64,000 bases of DNA from Loktanella sp. 5RATIMAR09. Lineage in GTDB: Bacteria > Pseudomonadota > Alphaproteobacteria > Rhodobacterales > Rhodobacteraceae. The stretch is from the NCBI RefSeq assembly GCF_001419985.1, contig NZ_LJAL01000005.1:186001-250000 (forward strand), given 5' to 3'. The translations under genes were made by a program, and so were the position numbers. Under the pieces are notes generated by a model that saw only the letters and a list, made by a program, of their open reading frames with translations, had not been told where the DNA came from and searched no databases. Below, piece by piece: positions 45,566 through 55,682 of the stretch. The stretch's first letter is position 1. The number at the start of each line of letters is the position of its first letter.

Positions 45566-46590
45566 ACCAGCTTGTTGTCAATCAGATAGGCAGCTGTCTC
45601 AATGGCAGATTTATGTGCCTGCCGCATCCCGCGCTCCAACGTGGCAATAGCGCGTGCGTTATCCATCTTGTCCACACGCCCAAGACCCGGAGTGATGGAT
45701 TTTATTGCAGGATCGAAAACGGCCAGAAACCGCACGACGAAATCGGGTGCAACGCGGGTCATGATTCTGCGGTCCGGATAGGCTGTCCTGATGGCCTTCG
45801 CCAAATCCACGAATTTCATGAAACGATCAACTGTCATGATCCGTTGGCCGTATGTTCGCGGCTTCTCGATTGCAAGGACATGCATTTCGGCCACATCACG
45901 AACGTCGACAGTGGGGAAACCGAAATTCGGCAACATCGGGTCTTTGGCCCGCAAAAGCCGTTGGATCACTGAAACGGATGTGCCGAACTTATGGTCGAGC
46001 GGTGCGCCAATCACAAAGCCGGGGTTGATAGCTGTCAGATGCAGGTCGGGCGCGGTATCGCGCACAAAATCCCACGCTGCTTGCTCGGCCAAAGTTTTTG
46101 ATCGCGTATAGGCAGATATGTCCGGGTCGGTTGGGTCGGTCCAGTTGGTTTCATCAAAGGATATATCCCCCGGTGGCAAGGCAGAGCCGCTGATGGCCGC
46201 GGTAGATGACGTCAGGATCACGCGCCTCACGCCCGCTTTATAGGCTGCGCGCAGTGCGCGGAGGGCACCGTCGACAGCGGGGCGGATCAGGTCATCCTCA
46301 TTTTTCGGTTGGCTAATCGGAAAGGGTGAGGCGGTATGCATCACCACATCGACCCCGTCCATCGCTGCCTCCCAGCCGTCATCTGCCGTCAGGTCCAATG
46401 CGATGAAAGACAGTCTTTCATCAAGCCTGGAAGGGTCGCTCAGGTGCGGGCGTACGGCGTCAGTCACTTCCGCGCAACGTTCAAGGCTGCGGACGGTGCC
46501 GCGTACGTGGTAACCCGCCTCAAGAAGCTGCAGCGCGATATGCTTGGCGATATAACCGGATGCACCGGTCAGCAGGACGGTTTTGGGCAC
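45562..46590 (-). CDS. NAD-dependent epimerase/dehydratase family reductase
   Basis: 342 residues, extended SDR related to dihydroflavonol 4-reductases. Nucleotide motif [22 protein letters not shown] near 90, catalytic pair in [10 protein letters not shown] (Tyr and Lys). Reduces an aldehyde or ketone; true substrate unknown. A GTG at 46590 follows AAGGAA by seven bases and is preferred to the TTG at 46617. Separate from mcd by 57 bases, same strand. Confidence 0.88.
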   Translation of the reverse strand: MPKTVLLTGASGYIAKHIALQLLEAGYHVRGTVRSLERCAEVTDAVRPHLSDPSRLDERLSFIALDLTADDGWEAAMDGVDVVMHTASPFPISQPKNEDDLIRPAVDGALRALRAAYKAGVRRVILTSSTAAISGSALPPGDISFDETNWTDPTDPDISAYTRSKTLAEQAAWDFVRDTAPDLHLTAINPGFVIGAPLDHKFGTSVSVIQRLLRAKDPMLPNFGFPTVDVRDVAEMHVLAIEKPRTYGQRIMTVDRFMKFVDLAKAIRTAYPDRRIMTRVAPDFVVRFLAVFDPAIKSITPGLGRVDKMDNARAIATLERGMRQAHKSAIETAAYLIDNKLV

Positions 46591-46647
46591 TTGGCGTTCC
46601 TTTTGGCTTACGCTCAACCAAGTAGCCGAGCCTAAGCCGAAAGCAAC

Positions 46648-48333
46648 CTAGTCCAGCAAACGGCGTGCGATCACTTGGGCTTGGATTTCGGCCGCACCTT
46701 CAAAGATATTCAGAATGCGGGCGTCGCAAAGAATGCGGCTCACCTTATATTCAAGAGCGAAACCATTGCCGCCATGTATTTGCAGCGCATTGTCGGCGCA
46801 GGCCCACGCAATACGCGCGCCCAAGAGTTTCGCCATGCCTGCTTCGAGGTCGCAGCGGCGATCATTGTCTTTCTCATGCGCACTGAAATAGGTCAGTTGC
46901 CGCGCGACCATGATCTCTACCGCCATCATGGCAAGTTTACCGGCAACACGCGGGAAATGGATCAGGGATTTGCCGAACTGTTTGCGATCCTGCGCATATT
47001 GCATCCCCACATCCAGCGCCGATTGGGCCACGCCGACAGCACGGGCAGCAGTCTGGATACGGGCGCTCTCGAAGGTTTGCATCAGCTGCTTGAACCCTTT
47101 GCCGGTTTCGCCGCCAAGCAGGTTTTCACCCTTCACCGCAAAGCCGTCAAAGGCCAGTTCGTATTCTTTCATCCCGCGATAACCCAGCACCTCGATCTCG
47201 CCGCCGGTCATGCCGGGGGTCGGGAAGGGGTGTTCGTCCGTCCCGGGCGTTTTTTCAGCCAGGAACATGGACAAACCGCGATAATCAATCGTGTCGGGAT
47301 CGGTGCGCGCCAGTAAGGTCATCACATGAGTGCGCGAGGCGTGAGTGATCCAGGTCTTGTTGCCGGTCACTTCCCAATCGTCACCTTTTTTGACCGCACG
47401 GGTGCGCAGGCTACCAAGGTCGGACCCTGTGTTGGGCTCTGTGAAAACGGCCGTCGGAAGGATTTCTGCCGAGGCAAGGCCGGGAAGCCATTTTTGTTTT
47501 TGCTCTTCGGTGCCGCCGCAGAGGATCAGCTCTGCCGCGATTTCCGAACGTGTCCCGAGCGAGCCAACGCCGATATAGCCGCGCGAAAGCTCTTCTGACA
47601 CCACACACATTGAGGTTTTGGACAGCCCGAAGCCGCCGTATTCTTCTGGAATGGTCAGCCCAAAGACACCCATCTCGGCCATCTCGTCGATAATCCCGAG
47701 CGGGATCAATTCATCTTTGAGGTGCCACTCGTGGGCGTGAGGTTCGATCCGATCAATACTGAAACGGCGGAATTGCTCGCGAATCATCTCAAGCTCGTCA
47801 TCGAGGCCAGACGTCCCGACAGTGATATTGGCCGATTGTTCTTCCATCAGGGCCACCAGTCGCATGCGGGCAGCTTGGGTGTTGCCGGCTTGCATAAGCG
47901 TCTGGATTTCGCTTTGCATCAAGGGGGTCGTGTCGGCGGTGGTCAGGCCGATATCCTGCAGGCGGAGGATCTCGCCCTGGCTCATCGGGATGCCGCCGGA
48001 AATCTGCGCAAGATACTCACCAAAGGCAATCTGGTGCAGCAACTGTTCAACTTCACCAAACTTGCCCTCGGCCTGCAGGCGCTCGGCCCAATTCTGCATC
48101 TGTTGCAAGGATTGGGCGTAGGTCGCCAGCCATGCCAGACCATGCGCTGCTGTCTGGTTTTCTTCGATCAGGGCGCCAGAAATCCGCCCGCCATCGGTGA
48201 CAATCGCGCGCACGGCGTCTTTGGCGCGCGCAAGCACGTCTTCGACCGCAGGAATCGTGGCCGCGGTGAGCGCCAAAAGATCGCCCAGAAGGGGGCTTTG
48301 GTTCAACGTCATATCCTGACCATCATGCGGCAT
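46648..48333 (-). CDS. mcd: Methylsuccinyl-CoA dehydrogenase
   Basis: About 561 residues, longer than ordinary acyl-CoA dehydrogenases because of an extra N-terminal domain of some 150 residues, a mark of Mcd. The dehydrogenase part has VFTEPNTGSDLGSLRTRA, VTGNKTWITHA and LQIHGGNGFALEYKVSR near the C terminus. Oxidises (2S)-methylsuccinyl-CoA to mesaconyl-CoA in the ethylmalonyl-CoA pathway for C2 assimilation, passing electrons to ETF. ATG 48333 has GGAG seven bases upstream; the frame is open to 49062 but that region is the opposite-strand permease. Confidence 0.88.
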   Translation of the reverse strand: MPHDGQDMTLNQSPLLGDLLALTAATIPAVEDVLARAKDAVRAIVTDGGRISGALIEENQTAAHGLAWLATYAQSLQQMQNWAERLQAEGKFGEVEQLLHQIAFGEYLAQISGGIPMSQGEILRLQDIGLTTADTTPLMQSEIQTLMQAGNTQAARMRLVALMEEQSANITVGTSGLDDELEMIREQFRRFSIDRIEPHAHEWHLKDELIPLGIIDEMAEMGVFGLTIPEEYGGFGLSKTSMCVVSEELSRGYIGVGSLGTRSEIAAELILCGGTEEQKQKWLPGLASAEILPTAVFTEPNTGSDLGSLRTRAVKKGDDWEVTGNKTWITHASRTHVMTLLARTDPDTIDYRGLSMFLAEKTPGTDEHPFPTPGMTGGEIEVLGYRGMKEYELAFDGFAVKGENLLGGETGKGFKQLMQTFESARIQTAARAVGVAQSALDVGMQYAQDRKQFGKSLIHFPRVAGKLAMMAVEIMVARQLTYFSAHEKDNDRRCDLEAGMAKLLGARIAWACADNALQIHGGNGFALEYKVSRILCDARILNIFEGAAEIQAQVIARRLLD

Positions 48334-48352
48334 TTTTTGTCTCCGTTCAATT

Positions 48353-48385
48353 TGCAGCTGCAGAGATAATCGCAATGCAGGTGCA
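48353..48385. promoter_or_regulatory. Two TGCAG-TGCA palindromes upstream of mcd
   Basis: TGCAGCTGCA (48353-48362) and TGCAGGTGCA (48376-48385) lie 23 bases apart between divergent mcd and the TauE/SafE gene, starting 20 bases before the mcd start. Likely a regulator site for mcd; regulator unknown. Confidence 0.45.
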
Positions 48386-48480
48386 GCGCAATAAATATTC
48401 ACAAAGATCTCACAAAACGAACAAAAGTGTCGCAGCAAAATTCCTGCTGGCACGCGGCAACCAATGTCGTAAGAAACGGT

Positions 48481-49251
48481 ATGCCAGAATTCTCGCCGCT
48501 TCTCACCCCCATGATTTACCTCTTCGCCTTTGCAGTTACGCTGCTGGGAGGATTTGTCAAAGGTGCCGTTGGGTTCGCGATGCCGCTGATCATGATTTCC
48601 GGCATGGGCATTCTGATCCCGCCAGAGCTGGTGATTGCAGGGATCGTTTTTCCGATCGTGATCAGCAATGCGTTGCAAGTCGCGCGTTCGGGCTTTGGCA
48701 ATGCGCAGGCGGCGCTCAAAGAGCATTGGCGATATGTGCTGGTGGTTTGTGTGATGATCCTTGTGGCCGCGCAGTTCGTACGCAGCATCCCCGGCAGTGT
48801 CATGTTTATCGTGTTGGGTGTGCCGGTTGTCGGTCTGTGCATTATTCAACTGATCGGGTGGCGCCCGCAGATCACGCCGCGTTGGCGGAGGCCCTTTGAA
48901 TGGGTGGCAGGCGCGCTTTCTGGAACGCTGGGCGGACTGGCAGGCACGTGGGGACCGCCAACGGTTCTCTATCTGCTTGCATTGAACACACCGCGCGCAA
49001 GCCAGATGTCTGTGCAGGGGGTGATTTACGGGCTTGGGTCGGTGATGCTTTTGTTGGGGCATTTGCAGTCGGGCATCCTGAATGCCCAGACATGGGGGTT
49101 CTCTGCATCTCTTGTCGTGCCCGCGCTGACAGGAATGTGGCTCGGGTTTCGTCTGGGTGACCGATTTGACCAGGAAAGATTCCGGCGCGTCACGCTGTGG
49201 GTGCTGGTCATTGCAGGCGTCAATCTGATCCGCCGCGGCCTTATGGGCTAG
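48481..49251 (+). CDS. TauE/SafE family permease
   Basis: 256 residues with about eight membrane helices; the LLGGFVKGAVGFAMPLIM and GALSGTLGGLAGTWGPPTVLYLL repeats are the two inverted halves typical of the sulfite exporter TauE/SafE family. Exports an organic or inorganic sulfur anion or an unknown acid; specificity not readable. ATG 48481 is used because the earlier in-frame codon at 48427 falls before a stretch with no ribosome site. Confidence 0.9.
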   Translation: MPEFSPLLTPMIYLFAFAVTLLGGFVKGAVGFAMPLIMISGMGILIPPELVIAGIVFPIVISNALQVARSGFGNAQAALKEHWRYVLVVCVMILVAAQFVRSIPGSVMFIVLGVPVVGLCIIQLIGWRPQITPRWRRPFEWVAGALSGTLGGLAGTWGPPTVLYLLALNTPRASQMSVQGVIYGLGSVMLLLGHLQSGILNAQTWGFSASLVVPALTGMWLGFRLGDRFDQERFRRVTLWVLVIAGVNLIRRGLMG

Positions 49252-49258
49252 GGAAGGG

Positions 49259-49284
49259 GTAAGGTGGATCGAGATCCACCTTAC
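49259..49284. repeat. Palindromic repeat between permease and pckA
   Basis: Arms GTAAGGTGGATC (49259-49270) and GATCCACCTTAC (49273-49284) are perfectly complementary around GA. Shares the GTARGGTGG core with the copies at 138-157 and 1286-1311. Located between two convergent genes, so it may also stop transcription from both sides. Confidence 0.75.
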
Positions 49285-49290
49285 GTTCTT

Positions 49291-50889
49291 TTACCCGATC
49301 GCAGCTGCTTTGACGTCGTCATCAATGAAGGGGACGTATTTTTCAAAGTTGTCGCTGAACATGGTAACCAGCTTGGCCGCTTGTTTGTCATAGGCTTCTT
49401 TATCTGCCCATGTGTCACGGGGGTTCAGCAGCTTATCGTCGACACCATCTACAGATACCGGGACTTCAAAGCCGAAATAGGCGTCCTTGCGGAAGCTGCT
49501 TTCGATCAGCGTTCCATCCAGTGCCGCTGACAACAGCGCGCGCGTCGCCTTGATCGGCATCCGCGACCCTGTGCCATAAGCACCGCCAGTCCAGCCTGTG
49601 TTCACCAGCCAGCAGGTTGCGCCATGGCTTGCGATTTTCGAGCGCAACAGGTTGCCGTAGACCTCAGGGCGGCGTGGCATGAAGGGCGCGCCAAAACAGG
49701 TGCTGAATGTGGGTTCTGGTTCGGTGACGCCGCGTTCTGTCCCGGCAACCTTGGACGTAAAGCCGGACAGGAAGTGGTACATCGCCTGCGCTGGCGTCAG
49801 CCGCGCGATCGGAGGAAGTACACCGAAAGCATCGCAGGTCAGCATGATGATGTTCTTGGGGTGGCCCCCCAATGCGGTTTCGGACGCGTTGGAGATGTAA
49901 TTCAAAGGGTAGGCGCAGCGCATGTTTGCGGTCAGGCTGTCGTCGTCGAAATCCAGTTCCAGCGTTTCCGGGTCGAAGACCATGTTTTCAATCACTGTAT
50001 GCGGCATAGAGCAGGTGGCGTAGATTTCCGGCTCTGCCTCTGGGTCGAGGCCGATTGTTTTAGCGTAGCAGCCACCTTCGAAGTTGAAAGTGCCGCGCTC
50101 GGACCAGCCGTGTTCATCGTCACCGATCAGAACCCGTGTCGGATCAGCGGAGAGTGTCGTTTTCCCAGTGCCTGACAAGCCGAAGAACACGGCTGTGTCC
50201 ACAGGATTGCCCGGGGCGTGGTTTGCCGAGCAGTGCATCGGCATGATGCCCTTTTCAGGCAACAGATAGTTGAGCAGTGTGAAAACAGATTTCTTGTTTT
50301 CGCCCGCGTATTCGGTGCCGCCGATCAGGATCAGCTTTGCCTCAAAGTTCAGTGCGATCACTGTTTCGGACCGGCACCCGTGTTTTTCGGGATCTGCCTT
50401 GAAGGTCGGGCAGTTGATAATGGTGAAATCTGGTGAAAAGCTTTCCAGCTCTGCGGCGTCCGGACGGCGCAGCAGGTGGCGGATGAACAGGCCATGCCAT
50501 GCCAGTTCGGTCACCACACGCACATCAAGCCTGTGCGCGGGGTCTGCACCACCGAAAAGATCCTGCACGTTATAAGTGCCACCCTTCATGTGCGCCAGCA
50601 TATCAGCATAAAGCACGTCAAACTTCGCGGGGTCCATTGGCGGGTTGTTTTCCCACCAGATCGTATCGACCACGCTGTCGGTTTTGACGACGAATTTGTC
50701 TTTGGGCGAACGGCCTGTGTGCTTGCCGGTGGTCACAAGGAATGTTCCGCCTTTGCCCGTCACGCCCTCACCGGCGGCAACAGCCGCCTCGTGCAGTTCG
50801 GCTTCAGAGCGGTTGTAATAGACATAACCCAGCCCTGTGATGCCTTGATCTTCAAGTTTCATCGAAGGGTTGACCGTACCTTGGTCCAT
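49291..50889 (-). CDS. pckA: Phosphoenolpyruvate carboxykinase (ATP)
   Basis: 532 residues, ATP-type enzyme that makes PEP from oxaloacetate for gluconeogenesis. [13 protein letters not shown], the kinase loop [21 protein letters not shown], and the catalytic Arg/Lys region [11 protein letters not shown]. Normal length. Opposite to chvI with a 312-base shared promoter region containing tandem operator-like repeats; ChvI-type systems regulate pckA in rhizobia. Takes oxaloacetate from the bhc cycle. Confidence 0.97.
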   Translation of the reverse strand: MDQGTVNPSMKLEDQGITGLGYVYYNRSEAELHEAAVAAGEGVTGKGGTFLVTTGKHTGRSPKDKFVVKTDSVVDTIWWENNPPMDPAKFDVLYADMLAHMKGGTYNVQDLFGGADPAHRLDVRVVTELAWHGLFIRHLLRRPDAAELESFSPDFTIINCPTFKADPEKHGCRSETVIALNFEAKLILIGGTEYAGENKKSVFTLLNYLLPEKGIMPMHCSANHAPGNPVDTAVFFGLSGTGKTTLSADPTRVLIGDDEHGWSERGTFNFEGGCYAKTIGLDPEAEPEIYATCSMPHTVIENMVFDPETLELDFDDDSLTANMRCAYPLNYISNASETALGGHPKNIIMLTCDAFGVLPPIARLTPAQAMYHFLSGFTSKVAGTERGVTEPEPTFSTCFGAPFMPRRPEVYGNLLRSKIASHGATCWLVNTGWTGGAYGTGSRMPIKATRALLSAALDGTLIESSFRKDAYFGFEVPVSVDGVDDKLLNPRDTWADKEAYDKQAAKLVTMFSDNFEKYVPFIDDDVKAAAIG

Positions 50890-51201
50890 GGGTTCGCTCC
50901 TTTATGAAATGGCCGACGTGGCTAGCGATGTTCATCCATAGCACCAAGCTTTCAAGGGCCGATACCCTCGTTTCGCATCGTTAGCGCAACCAATCTGATG
51001 TTAGCGCAACCATTTCCGGTCACGGGCGGAATGCCGACAAAATCGCACCGGAGATTTTAGCGGTTTTCGGCAAAAGTACCGCAAATAAGGCATTTTCATG
51101 GCGTGAGTTGAGTTAAGTATTGATTCGTTTAGGTAAAACGTTGAAAAGTCTCAGATAGCGCCGTGAAGGGCGCCAAGAATATCGAAAGAAGGGTTTCCAA
51201 C
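50890..51201. promoter_or_regulatory. pckA-chvI divergent regulatory region
   Basis: 312 bases without a gene. It holds two copies of GTTAGCGCAACCA (50980-50992 and 51000-51012), exactly 20 bases apart, i.e. on one face of the helix. The GCGC centre with imperfect symmetry (GTTAGCGCAACC) looks like a LacI-family operator, as for PckR-type regulators of alphaproteobacteria. An AT-rich stretch follows at 51080-51145 where the chvI promoter may lie. No small gene or RNA was recognised. Confidence 0.6.
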
Positions 51202-51903
51202 ATGTCGAGAATTGCACTTGTAGACGATGACCGGAATATCCTCACGTCCGTTGCCATGACACTTGAAGCCGAGGGTTTCGAGGTCGAGACCTATAATGAC
51301 GGTCTCTCGGCGCTTGAGGCTTTCAACAAACGTATGCCTGACATGGCTGTCTTGGACATCAAAATGCCACGGATGGACGGAATGGATTTGTTGCAAAGAT
51401 TGCGACAAAAGACCTCCATGCCCGTTATTTTCCTGACTTCCAAGGACGATGAGATCGACGAAGTCCTCGGTTTGCGCATGGGGGCGGACGATTACGTAAA
51501 AAAGCCATTTTCTCAGCGTTTACTTGTTGAACGAATCCGGGCGCTCTTGCGGAGACAAGATGCGATCGCGGGCGAAGAGATTGAGGAGACCGAGGATACC
51601 AAAGTGATGGTCCGAGGTGAGTTGGTGATGGATCCGCTCCGTCACGCAGTGAAATGGAAAGGGAGAGACGTATCCCTAACGGTGACGGAATTCTTGTTGT
51701 TGCAGGCGCTGGCCCAGCGGCCCGGCTTTGTCAAAAGCCGCGATCAGCTGATGGATGTGGCCTATGATGACCAAGTTTACGTGGACGATCGTACGATCGA
51801 CAGCCACATCAAACGGCTGCGCAAAAAGATGCGGAATACAGATGACGAGTTTTCTGCGATCGAGACCCTTTACGGAATCGGGTACCGCTACAACGAAGAG
51901 TAA
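51202..51903 (+). CDS. chvI: Two-component response regulator ChvI
   Basis: 233 residues. Receiver domain with acids VDDDRN and phospho-acceptor D52 in [10 protein letters not shown], then OmpR-type winged helix ending [13 protein letters not shown]. ChvI controls surface, acid and metabolic genes in alphaproteobacteria. ATG 51202 (MSRIALVD) is chosen over the upstream codon at 51163 as it begins the receiver domain directly. Followed by chvG after three bases. Confidence 0.95.
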   Translation: MSRIALVDDDRNILTSVAMTLEAEGFEVETYNDGLSALEAFNKRMPDMAVLDIKMPRMDGMDLLQRLRQKTSMPVIFLTSKDDEIDEVLGLRMGADDYVKKPFSQRLLVERIRALLRRQDAIAGEEIEETEDTKVMVRGELVMDPLRHAVKWKGRDVSLTVTEFLLLQALAQRPGFVKSRDQLMDVAYDDQVYVDDRTIDSHIKRLRKKMRNTDDEFSAIETLYGIGYRYNEE

Positions 51904-51906
51904 GCC

Positions 51907-53643
51907 ATGACGGCTTCGCCCAAAATTGACGTGCGTGACCTCAAGTCCGTGCGCGCAGCGGCGCGTACACCTGATCTTGTGCTCGGCGATGATTGGGTTG
52001 ATCCGGACTTTGTCACCGAAGAGATCGCGGTCGACGAGATTCCCGGCGGGCGCCTGTTTGCACTGCGGCGGTCGCCAATTGCACGCAAGATTATCACTTT
52101 TAACCTGATCGCCCTGATTATGCTGATTTCCGGCGTGCTCTATCTCAGCCCGTCGCGCGACAGCCTTGCATTTCAGCGTGCCAACGGGTTGGTCAACGAA
52201 GCGCAGCTGATTGCCGATGTCTTTGAAGGGCAGTTGCCCAGAATTGCACCGGTGAACCTTGTCACGGCAGACGGGATCAATCCGACTGCCACCTTAGAGG
52301 GGTTGAACCTGCGAGGCGGCGTCGAGGTTTCTGTTTTTGCACCGGATACAACCCTTGTGGCCCGCGCAAGCGGCAGTCTCAATCAAGAACAGATTGCCGA
52401 ACTCGAAGCGCAAACCGGTGGAACGTTCATCCTCGATTTCCTTGTTTCGGTTTGGGACGGACTAATCAGTCTTGGATCTTTCGGACAGGAAGACGTCAGC
52501 GAGCAGGATGCGCTCGTGAGGCTCTCACAAGAGAATGTACGCAACGCGATTCTGAACGGAACCCAACTGCAAGCATCGCAAATCAACGGGGCGACAAGTT
52601 TCATCGTCACAACGCCCATCATGCGTAATGATGTGGCCGTCGGGGTTATTGCCGTCACAACTGCTGCTGGTGAGGTTGACAGCCTTGTCCGCCGCGAACG
52701 CGAACAATTCCTGCGCCTGTTCGTTGTGGGTATTCTGGTCAGTGTCGGCCTCAGTCTGGTTCTTGCCTCGACGATCGCCAATCCTCTGGCACAACTGGCC
52801 ACAGCCGCAGAGGCCAGTCAGGAAAAGAACGCGCGCAAGATGTCCCCCGGCCGCGTCCGGATCCCTGATCTGAGCGGGCGTCCCGACGAAATCGGCCGTT
52901 TGTCCGCCGCCCTGCGCAGCATGGTATCGGCGCTTTATGAACGGATCGAGGGGAACGAACAATTCGCCGCAGATGTGGCGCATGAGATCAAGAATCCCTT
53001 GGCCTCGTTGCGCTCAGCCGTGGGGACGATGCGCGTGGCCAAGCGCGACGACCAGCGCGAGCGTCTGCTGGAAGTGATCGAACACGATGTGAAGCGTTTG
53101 GACAGGCTTGTCAGCGATATCTCGAATGCGTCCCGCCTCGACAGTGAACTTGTGAAGGAAGAGGAAGAGGCCTTCGATCTGATCAAGATGCTGGGGAATA
53201 TTGGTGAATTCCTTGGCAAGGACGCCCAGCTGCGCGGCGTTGATTTCGTGACGGACCTGCCCGAGGGCAAGCTGATGGTGCAGGGCCTCGAAGGGCGCAT
53301 GGCGCAGGTTTTTGTCAACTTGATCACAAATGCGATTTCGTTCTGTGACAAAGGCGATGCAATTCGCATCTGGGCACGGACCCGTCAGAATCGTGTGCTG
53401 GTGGTGGTTGAAGATACCGGTCCCGGCATCCCTGATGATGCGCTGACCAAGATTTTCCAACGCTTTTATTCCGAGCGCCCCGAAGGACAATTTGGCAACA
53501 ACTCCGGCCTTGGTCTGGCGATCTCCAAGCAGATCGTCGAAGCCCATGGCGGTGCAATCTGGGCCGAGAATATCCGACCAACAGATGCCGACCCCACGTC
53601 AGAGCCACTGGGTGCCCGCTTTGTTGTTGGCTTGCCAATCTAG
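51907..53643 (+). CDS. chvG: Sensor histidine kinase ChvG
   Basis: 578 residues. About 60 N-terminal cytoplasmic residues, a membrane helix about 65-83, a periplasmic sensor domain to about 270, second helix about 275-295, HAMP, phospho-acceptor H359 in VAHEIKNPLASL, N-box NLITNAISF and G boxes DTGPGIPDD and GLGLAISKQ. The periplasmic domain is where the ExoR-type repressor contacts ChvG in rhizobia. Confidence 0.96.
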   Translation: MTASPKIDVRDLKSVRAAARTPDLVLGDDWVDPDFVTEEIAVDEIPGGRLFALRRSPIARKIITFNLIALIMLISGVLYLSPSRDSLAFQRANGLVNEAQLIADVFEGQLPRIAPVNLVTADGINPTATLEGLNLRGGVEVSVFAPDTTLVARASGSLNQEQIAELEAQTGGTFILDFLVSVWDGLISLGSFGQEDVSEQDALVRLSQENVRNAILNGTQLQASQINGATSFIVTTPIMRNDVAVGVIAVTTAAGEVDSLVRREREQFLRLFVVGILVSVGLSLVLASTIANPLAQLATAAEASQEKNARKMSPGRVRIPDLSGRPDEIGRLSAALRSMVSALYERIEGNEQFAADVAHEIKNPLASLRSAVGTMRVAKRDDQRERLLEVIEHDVKRLDRLVSDISNASRLDSELVKEEEEAFDLIKMLGNIGEFLGKDAQLRGVDFVTDLPEGKLMVQGLEGRMAQVFVNLITNAISFCDKGDAIRIWARTRQNRVLVVVEDTGPGIPDDALTKIFQRFYSERPEGQFGNNSGLGLAISKQIVEAHGGAIWAENIRPTDADPTSEPLGARFVVGLPI

Positions 53644-53654
53644 GGGCATTTATC

Positions 53655-54080
53655 ATGGCCGCATCCCATACCCTGCATGCGACCTCAGTGGCATGGGACG
53701 ATCGCGCCGTCATCATCACGGGAAAGTCTGGCGCGGGTAAATCTGCCTTGGGGCTGCAACTTATGGCACTTGGCTGCAAATTGGTTGCGGATGATGGTGT
53801 GCGCCTTACGTTGACCAACGATAATGTGGTCGCGCAAGCACCGGACACCATCGAAGGGCTGATTGAAGCACGTGGTGTCGGCATCCTGAATGCACAGGTG
53901 CAGTCCCGTGCGAGGGTTGTTTTGGTCGTAAACCTTGACCAGTTCGAGCAGGCGCGCCTGCCTGAAGCGCGATTTTTTGAAGTACTGGGACATAATCTCC
54001 CCTTGATCTACCGCGTGGACGCGCCACACTTTGCCCCGGCAGTGCTGCAAATTCTCAAATCCGGTTGGAGTGATCGATGA
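53655..54080 (+). CDS. hprK: Short HPr kinase/phosphorylase
   Basis: 141 residues, only the C-terminal catalytic domain, as is normal in alphaproteobacteria. P-loop [13 protein letters not shown] near 26 and the HprK signature region [15 protein letters not shown] near 75. Phosphorylates HPr on Ser46; the HPr encoded downstream has that Ser. Lies in the chvIG-hprK-rapZ-EIIA-ptsH string. Confidence 0.93.
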   Translation: MAASHTLHATSVAWDDRAVIITGKSGAGKSALGLQLMALGCKLVADDGVRLTLTNDNVVAQAPDTIEGLIEARGVGILNAQVQSRARVVLVVNLDQFEQARLPEARFFEVLGHNLPLIYRVDAPHFAPAVLQILKSGWSDR

Positions 54081-54994
54081 CCAAGACGGGTGAAGCCCCG
54101 CAGGATCAGGCCGCTAGCGTGGTCTTGGTCACCGGACCGTCCGGTGCCGGGCGCTCGACGGCGATCAGGGCACTTGAGGACTTGGGATATGAGGTCATCG
54201 ACAACCTGCCATTGTCGCTCTTGCCGCGCTTGCTGGATGGTCCGCCCCCTGTGCGTCCGCTGGCGTTGGGCATTGACGTGCGTAACCGTGATTTCAGCAT
54301 CAGTGCCTTGATCGACACGATTGACCGGCTGACAGGCAAGGGGCAGTTCCCTGCGCAGGTGCTCTATATGGATGCCAACGAGGAAGAACTGGTGCGCCGC
54401 TACTCCGAAACGCGGCGGCGGCATCCTCTGGCTCCGGGCGGCCCGCCGCTTGCCGGTATTCAGGCCGAGCGGGACCTCTTGATCCCTATCCGCGCGCGCG
54501 CCGATGTGCTGATTGATACGACAGGCATGTCGCCCCATGACGCGAAAGCCGAGGTTGAGCGGTGGTTCAGGACAGGCGAGGGTGGCGCGAAGCTTGGCGT
54601 GACGTTGCATTCTTTCTCCTACAAACGTGGTCTGCCGCGTGGCATGGACATTGTGATTGATTGCCGTTTTCTGCAAAATCCCCATTGGGACGAAAATCTG
54701 CGCGTCCTTGACGGCCGTGACCCTGCCGTGGCGGCTTATGTCGCGGCTGATCCGCGCTTTCCGCCGTTCTTCGCGCAGGTCAAGGGCCTCGTGGATTTGC
54801 TTCTTCCTGCGCATAAGGATGAGGGCAAAGCGCATCTTTCGATCGGGTTTGGCTGTACGGGGGGCAAACACCGCTCGGTTGCAATGACGCAACGGCTTGC
54901 AGAGGCACTTGCACAAGACGGTTGGCATGTGTCTAAACGACATCGCGAACTAGAGCGGCGCGATGCGCAAGGGAAAAGGGAAGACGCAGTTTGA
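54077..54994 (+). CDS. rapZ: RapZ/YvcJ family nucleotide-binding protein
   Basis: 305 residues. P-loop [22 protein letters not shown] near 17-38 and C-terminal [21 protein letters not shown] typical of RapZ. In E. coli RapZ adapts RNase E to small RNAs of amino-sugar control; the alphaproteobacterial role is less clear. Starts in overlap with hprK (ATGA) and ends in overlap with the EIIA gene (TTGA). Confidence 0.94.
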   Translation: MTKTGEAPQDQAASVVLVTGPSGAGRSTAIRALEDLGYEVIDNLPLSLLPRLLDGPPPVRPLALGIDVRNRDFSISALIDTIDRLTGKGQFPAQVLYMDANEEELVRRYSETRRRHPLAPGGPPLAGIQAERDLLIPIRARADVLIDTTGMSPHDAKAEVERWFRTGEGGAKLGVTLHSFSYKRGLPRGMDIVIDCRFLQNPHWDENLRVLDGRDPAVAAYVAADPRFPPFFAQVKGLVDLLLPAHKDEGKAHLSIGFGCTGGKHRSVAMTQRLAEALAQDGWHVSKRHRELERRDAQGKREDAV

Positions 54995-55386
54995 TTGGTA
55001 TCGTCATTGTGGCGCATGGGGGGTTGGCGCAGGAATATCACGCCGCAGTCGAGCATGTTGTTGGACCGCAACCCGGCATGGTCAGTATTGCCATCGGCCC
55101 CGACGATGACCGCGCGGTGAAACAGACCGAAATCTGCCAAGCAGCGGATGATGTCGATACCGGTGACGGTGTGGTGATTGTCACGGATATGTTCGGTGGT
55201 TCGCCGACCAATCTTTCGCTCAAGGCCTGCCGTCCGGAAAACCGCCGTATCCTCTATGGAGCAAACCTGCCGATGCTGATCAAACTTGCCAAATCCCGCA
55301 AGTCCAGCGTGCCGGATGCGGTCGATGCCGCCATTGCTGCTGCTCATAAATATATTAACAGTCACAACGGGGGTCTGTCCCAATGA
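54991..55386 (+). CDS. PTS EIIA component, mannose-type
   Basis: 131 residues. Active-site H9 in [11 protein letters not shown] and [12 protein letters not shown] are EIIA-Man signatures. No EIIB/EIIC genes are present, so it acts in the regulatory, non-transporting PTS of alphaproteobacteria, taking phosphate from HPr. TTG start overlapping rapZ (TTGA). Overlaps the HPr gene by four bases. Confidence 0.94.
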   Translation: MIGIVIVAHGGLAQEYHAAVEHVVGPQPGMVSIAIGPDDDRAVKQTEICQAADDVDTGDGVVIVTDMFGGSPTNLSLKACRPENRRILYGANLPMLIKLAKSRKSSVPDAVDAAIAAAHKYINSHNGGLSQ

Positions 55387-55652
55387 CCCAGATGCGCCTG
55401 AAGATCGAGAACATCAAAGGCCTGCACGCGCGCGCATCGGCCAAACTGGTCGAGGTTGTCGAAAGCTTTGATGCCGAAGCGACCGTCAGTAAGGACGGGG
55501 AACGTACCAGCGGCGACAGTATCATGGGGCTTTTGATGTTGGCAGCCTCTATCGGAACCTTTATTGACGTGGAAACCCGCGGACCGCAGGAAAAAGAGCT
55601 CGCTGCGGCAATTGAAAACCTGGTTGCCGATAAATTCGGTGAGGGCGACTGA
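55383..55652 (+). CDS. ptsH: Phosphocarrier protein HPr
   Basis: 89 residues. Phospho-acceptor H15 in KGLHARAS and regulatory S46 in GDSIMGLLML are both present, so both EI-dependent and HprK-dependent phosphorylation are possible. Last of the chvI-chvG-hprK-rapZ-EIIA-ptsH string. No EI gene in the window. Confidence 0.96.
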   Translation: MTQMRLKIENIKGLHARASAKLVEVVESFDAEATVSKDGERTSGDSIMGLLMLAASIGTFIDVETRGPQEKELAAAIENLVADKFGEGD

Positions 55653-55682
55653 TGAGCGTCAGGATCGGATAGGACAAGTGAA

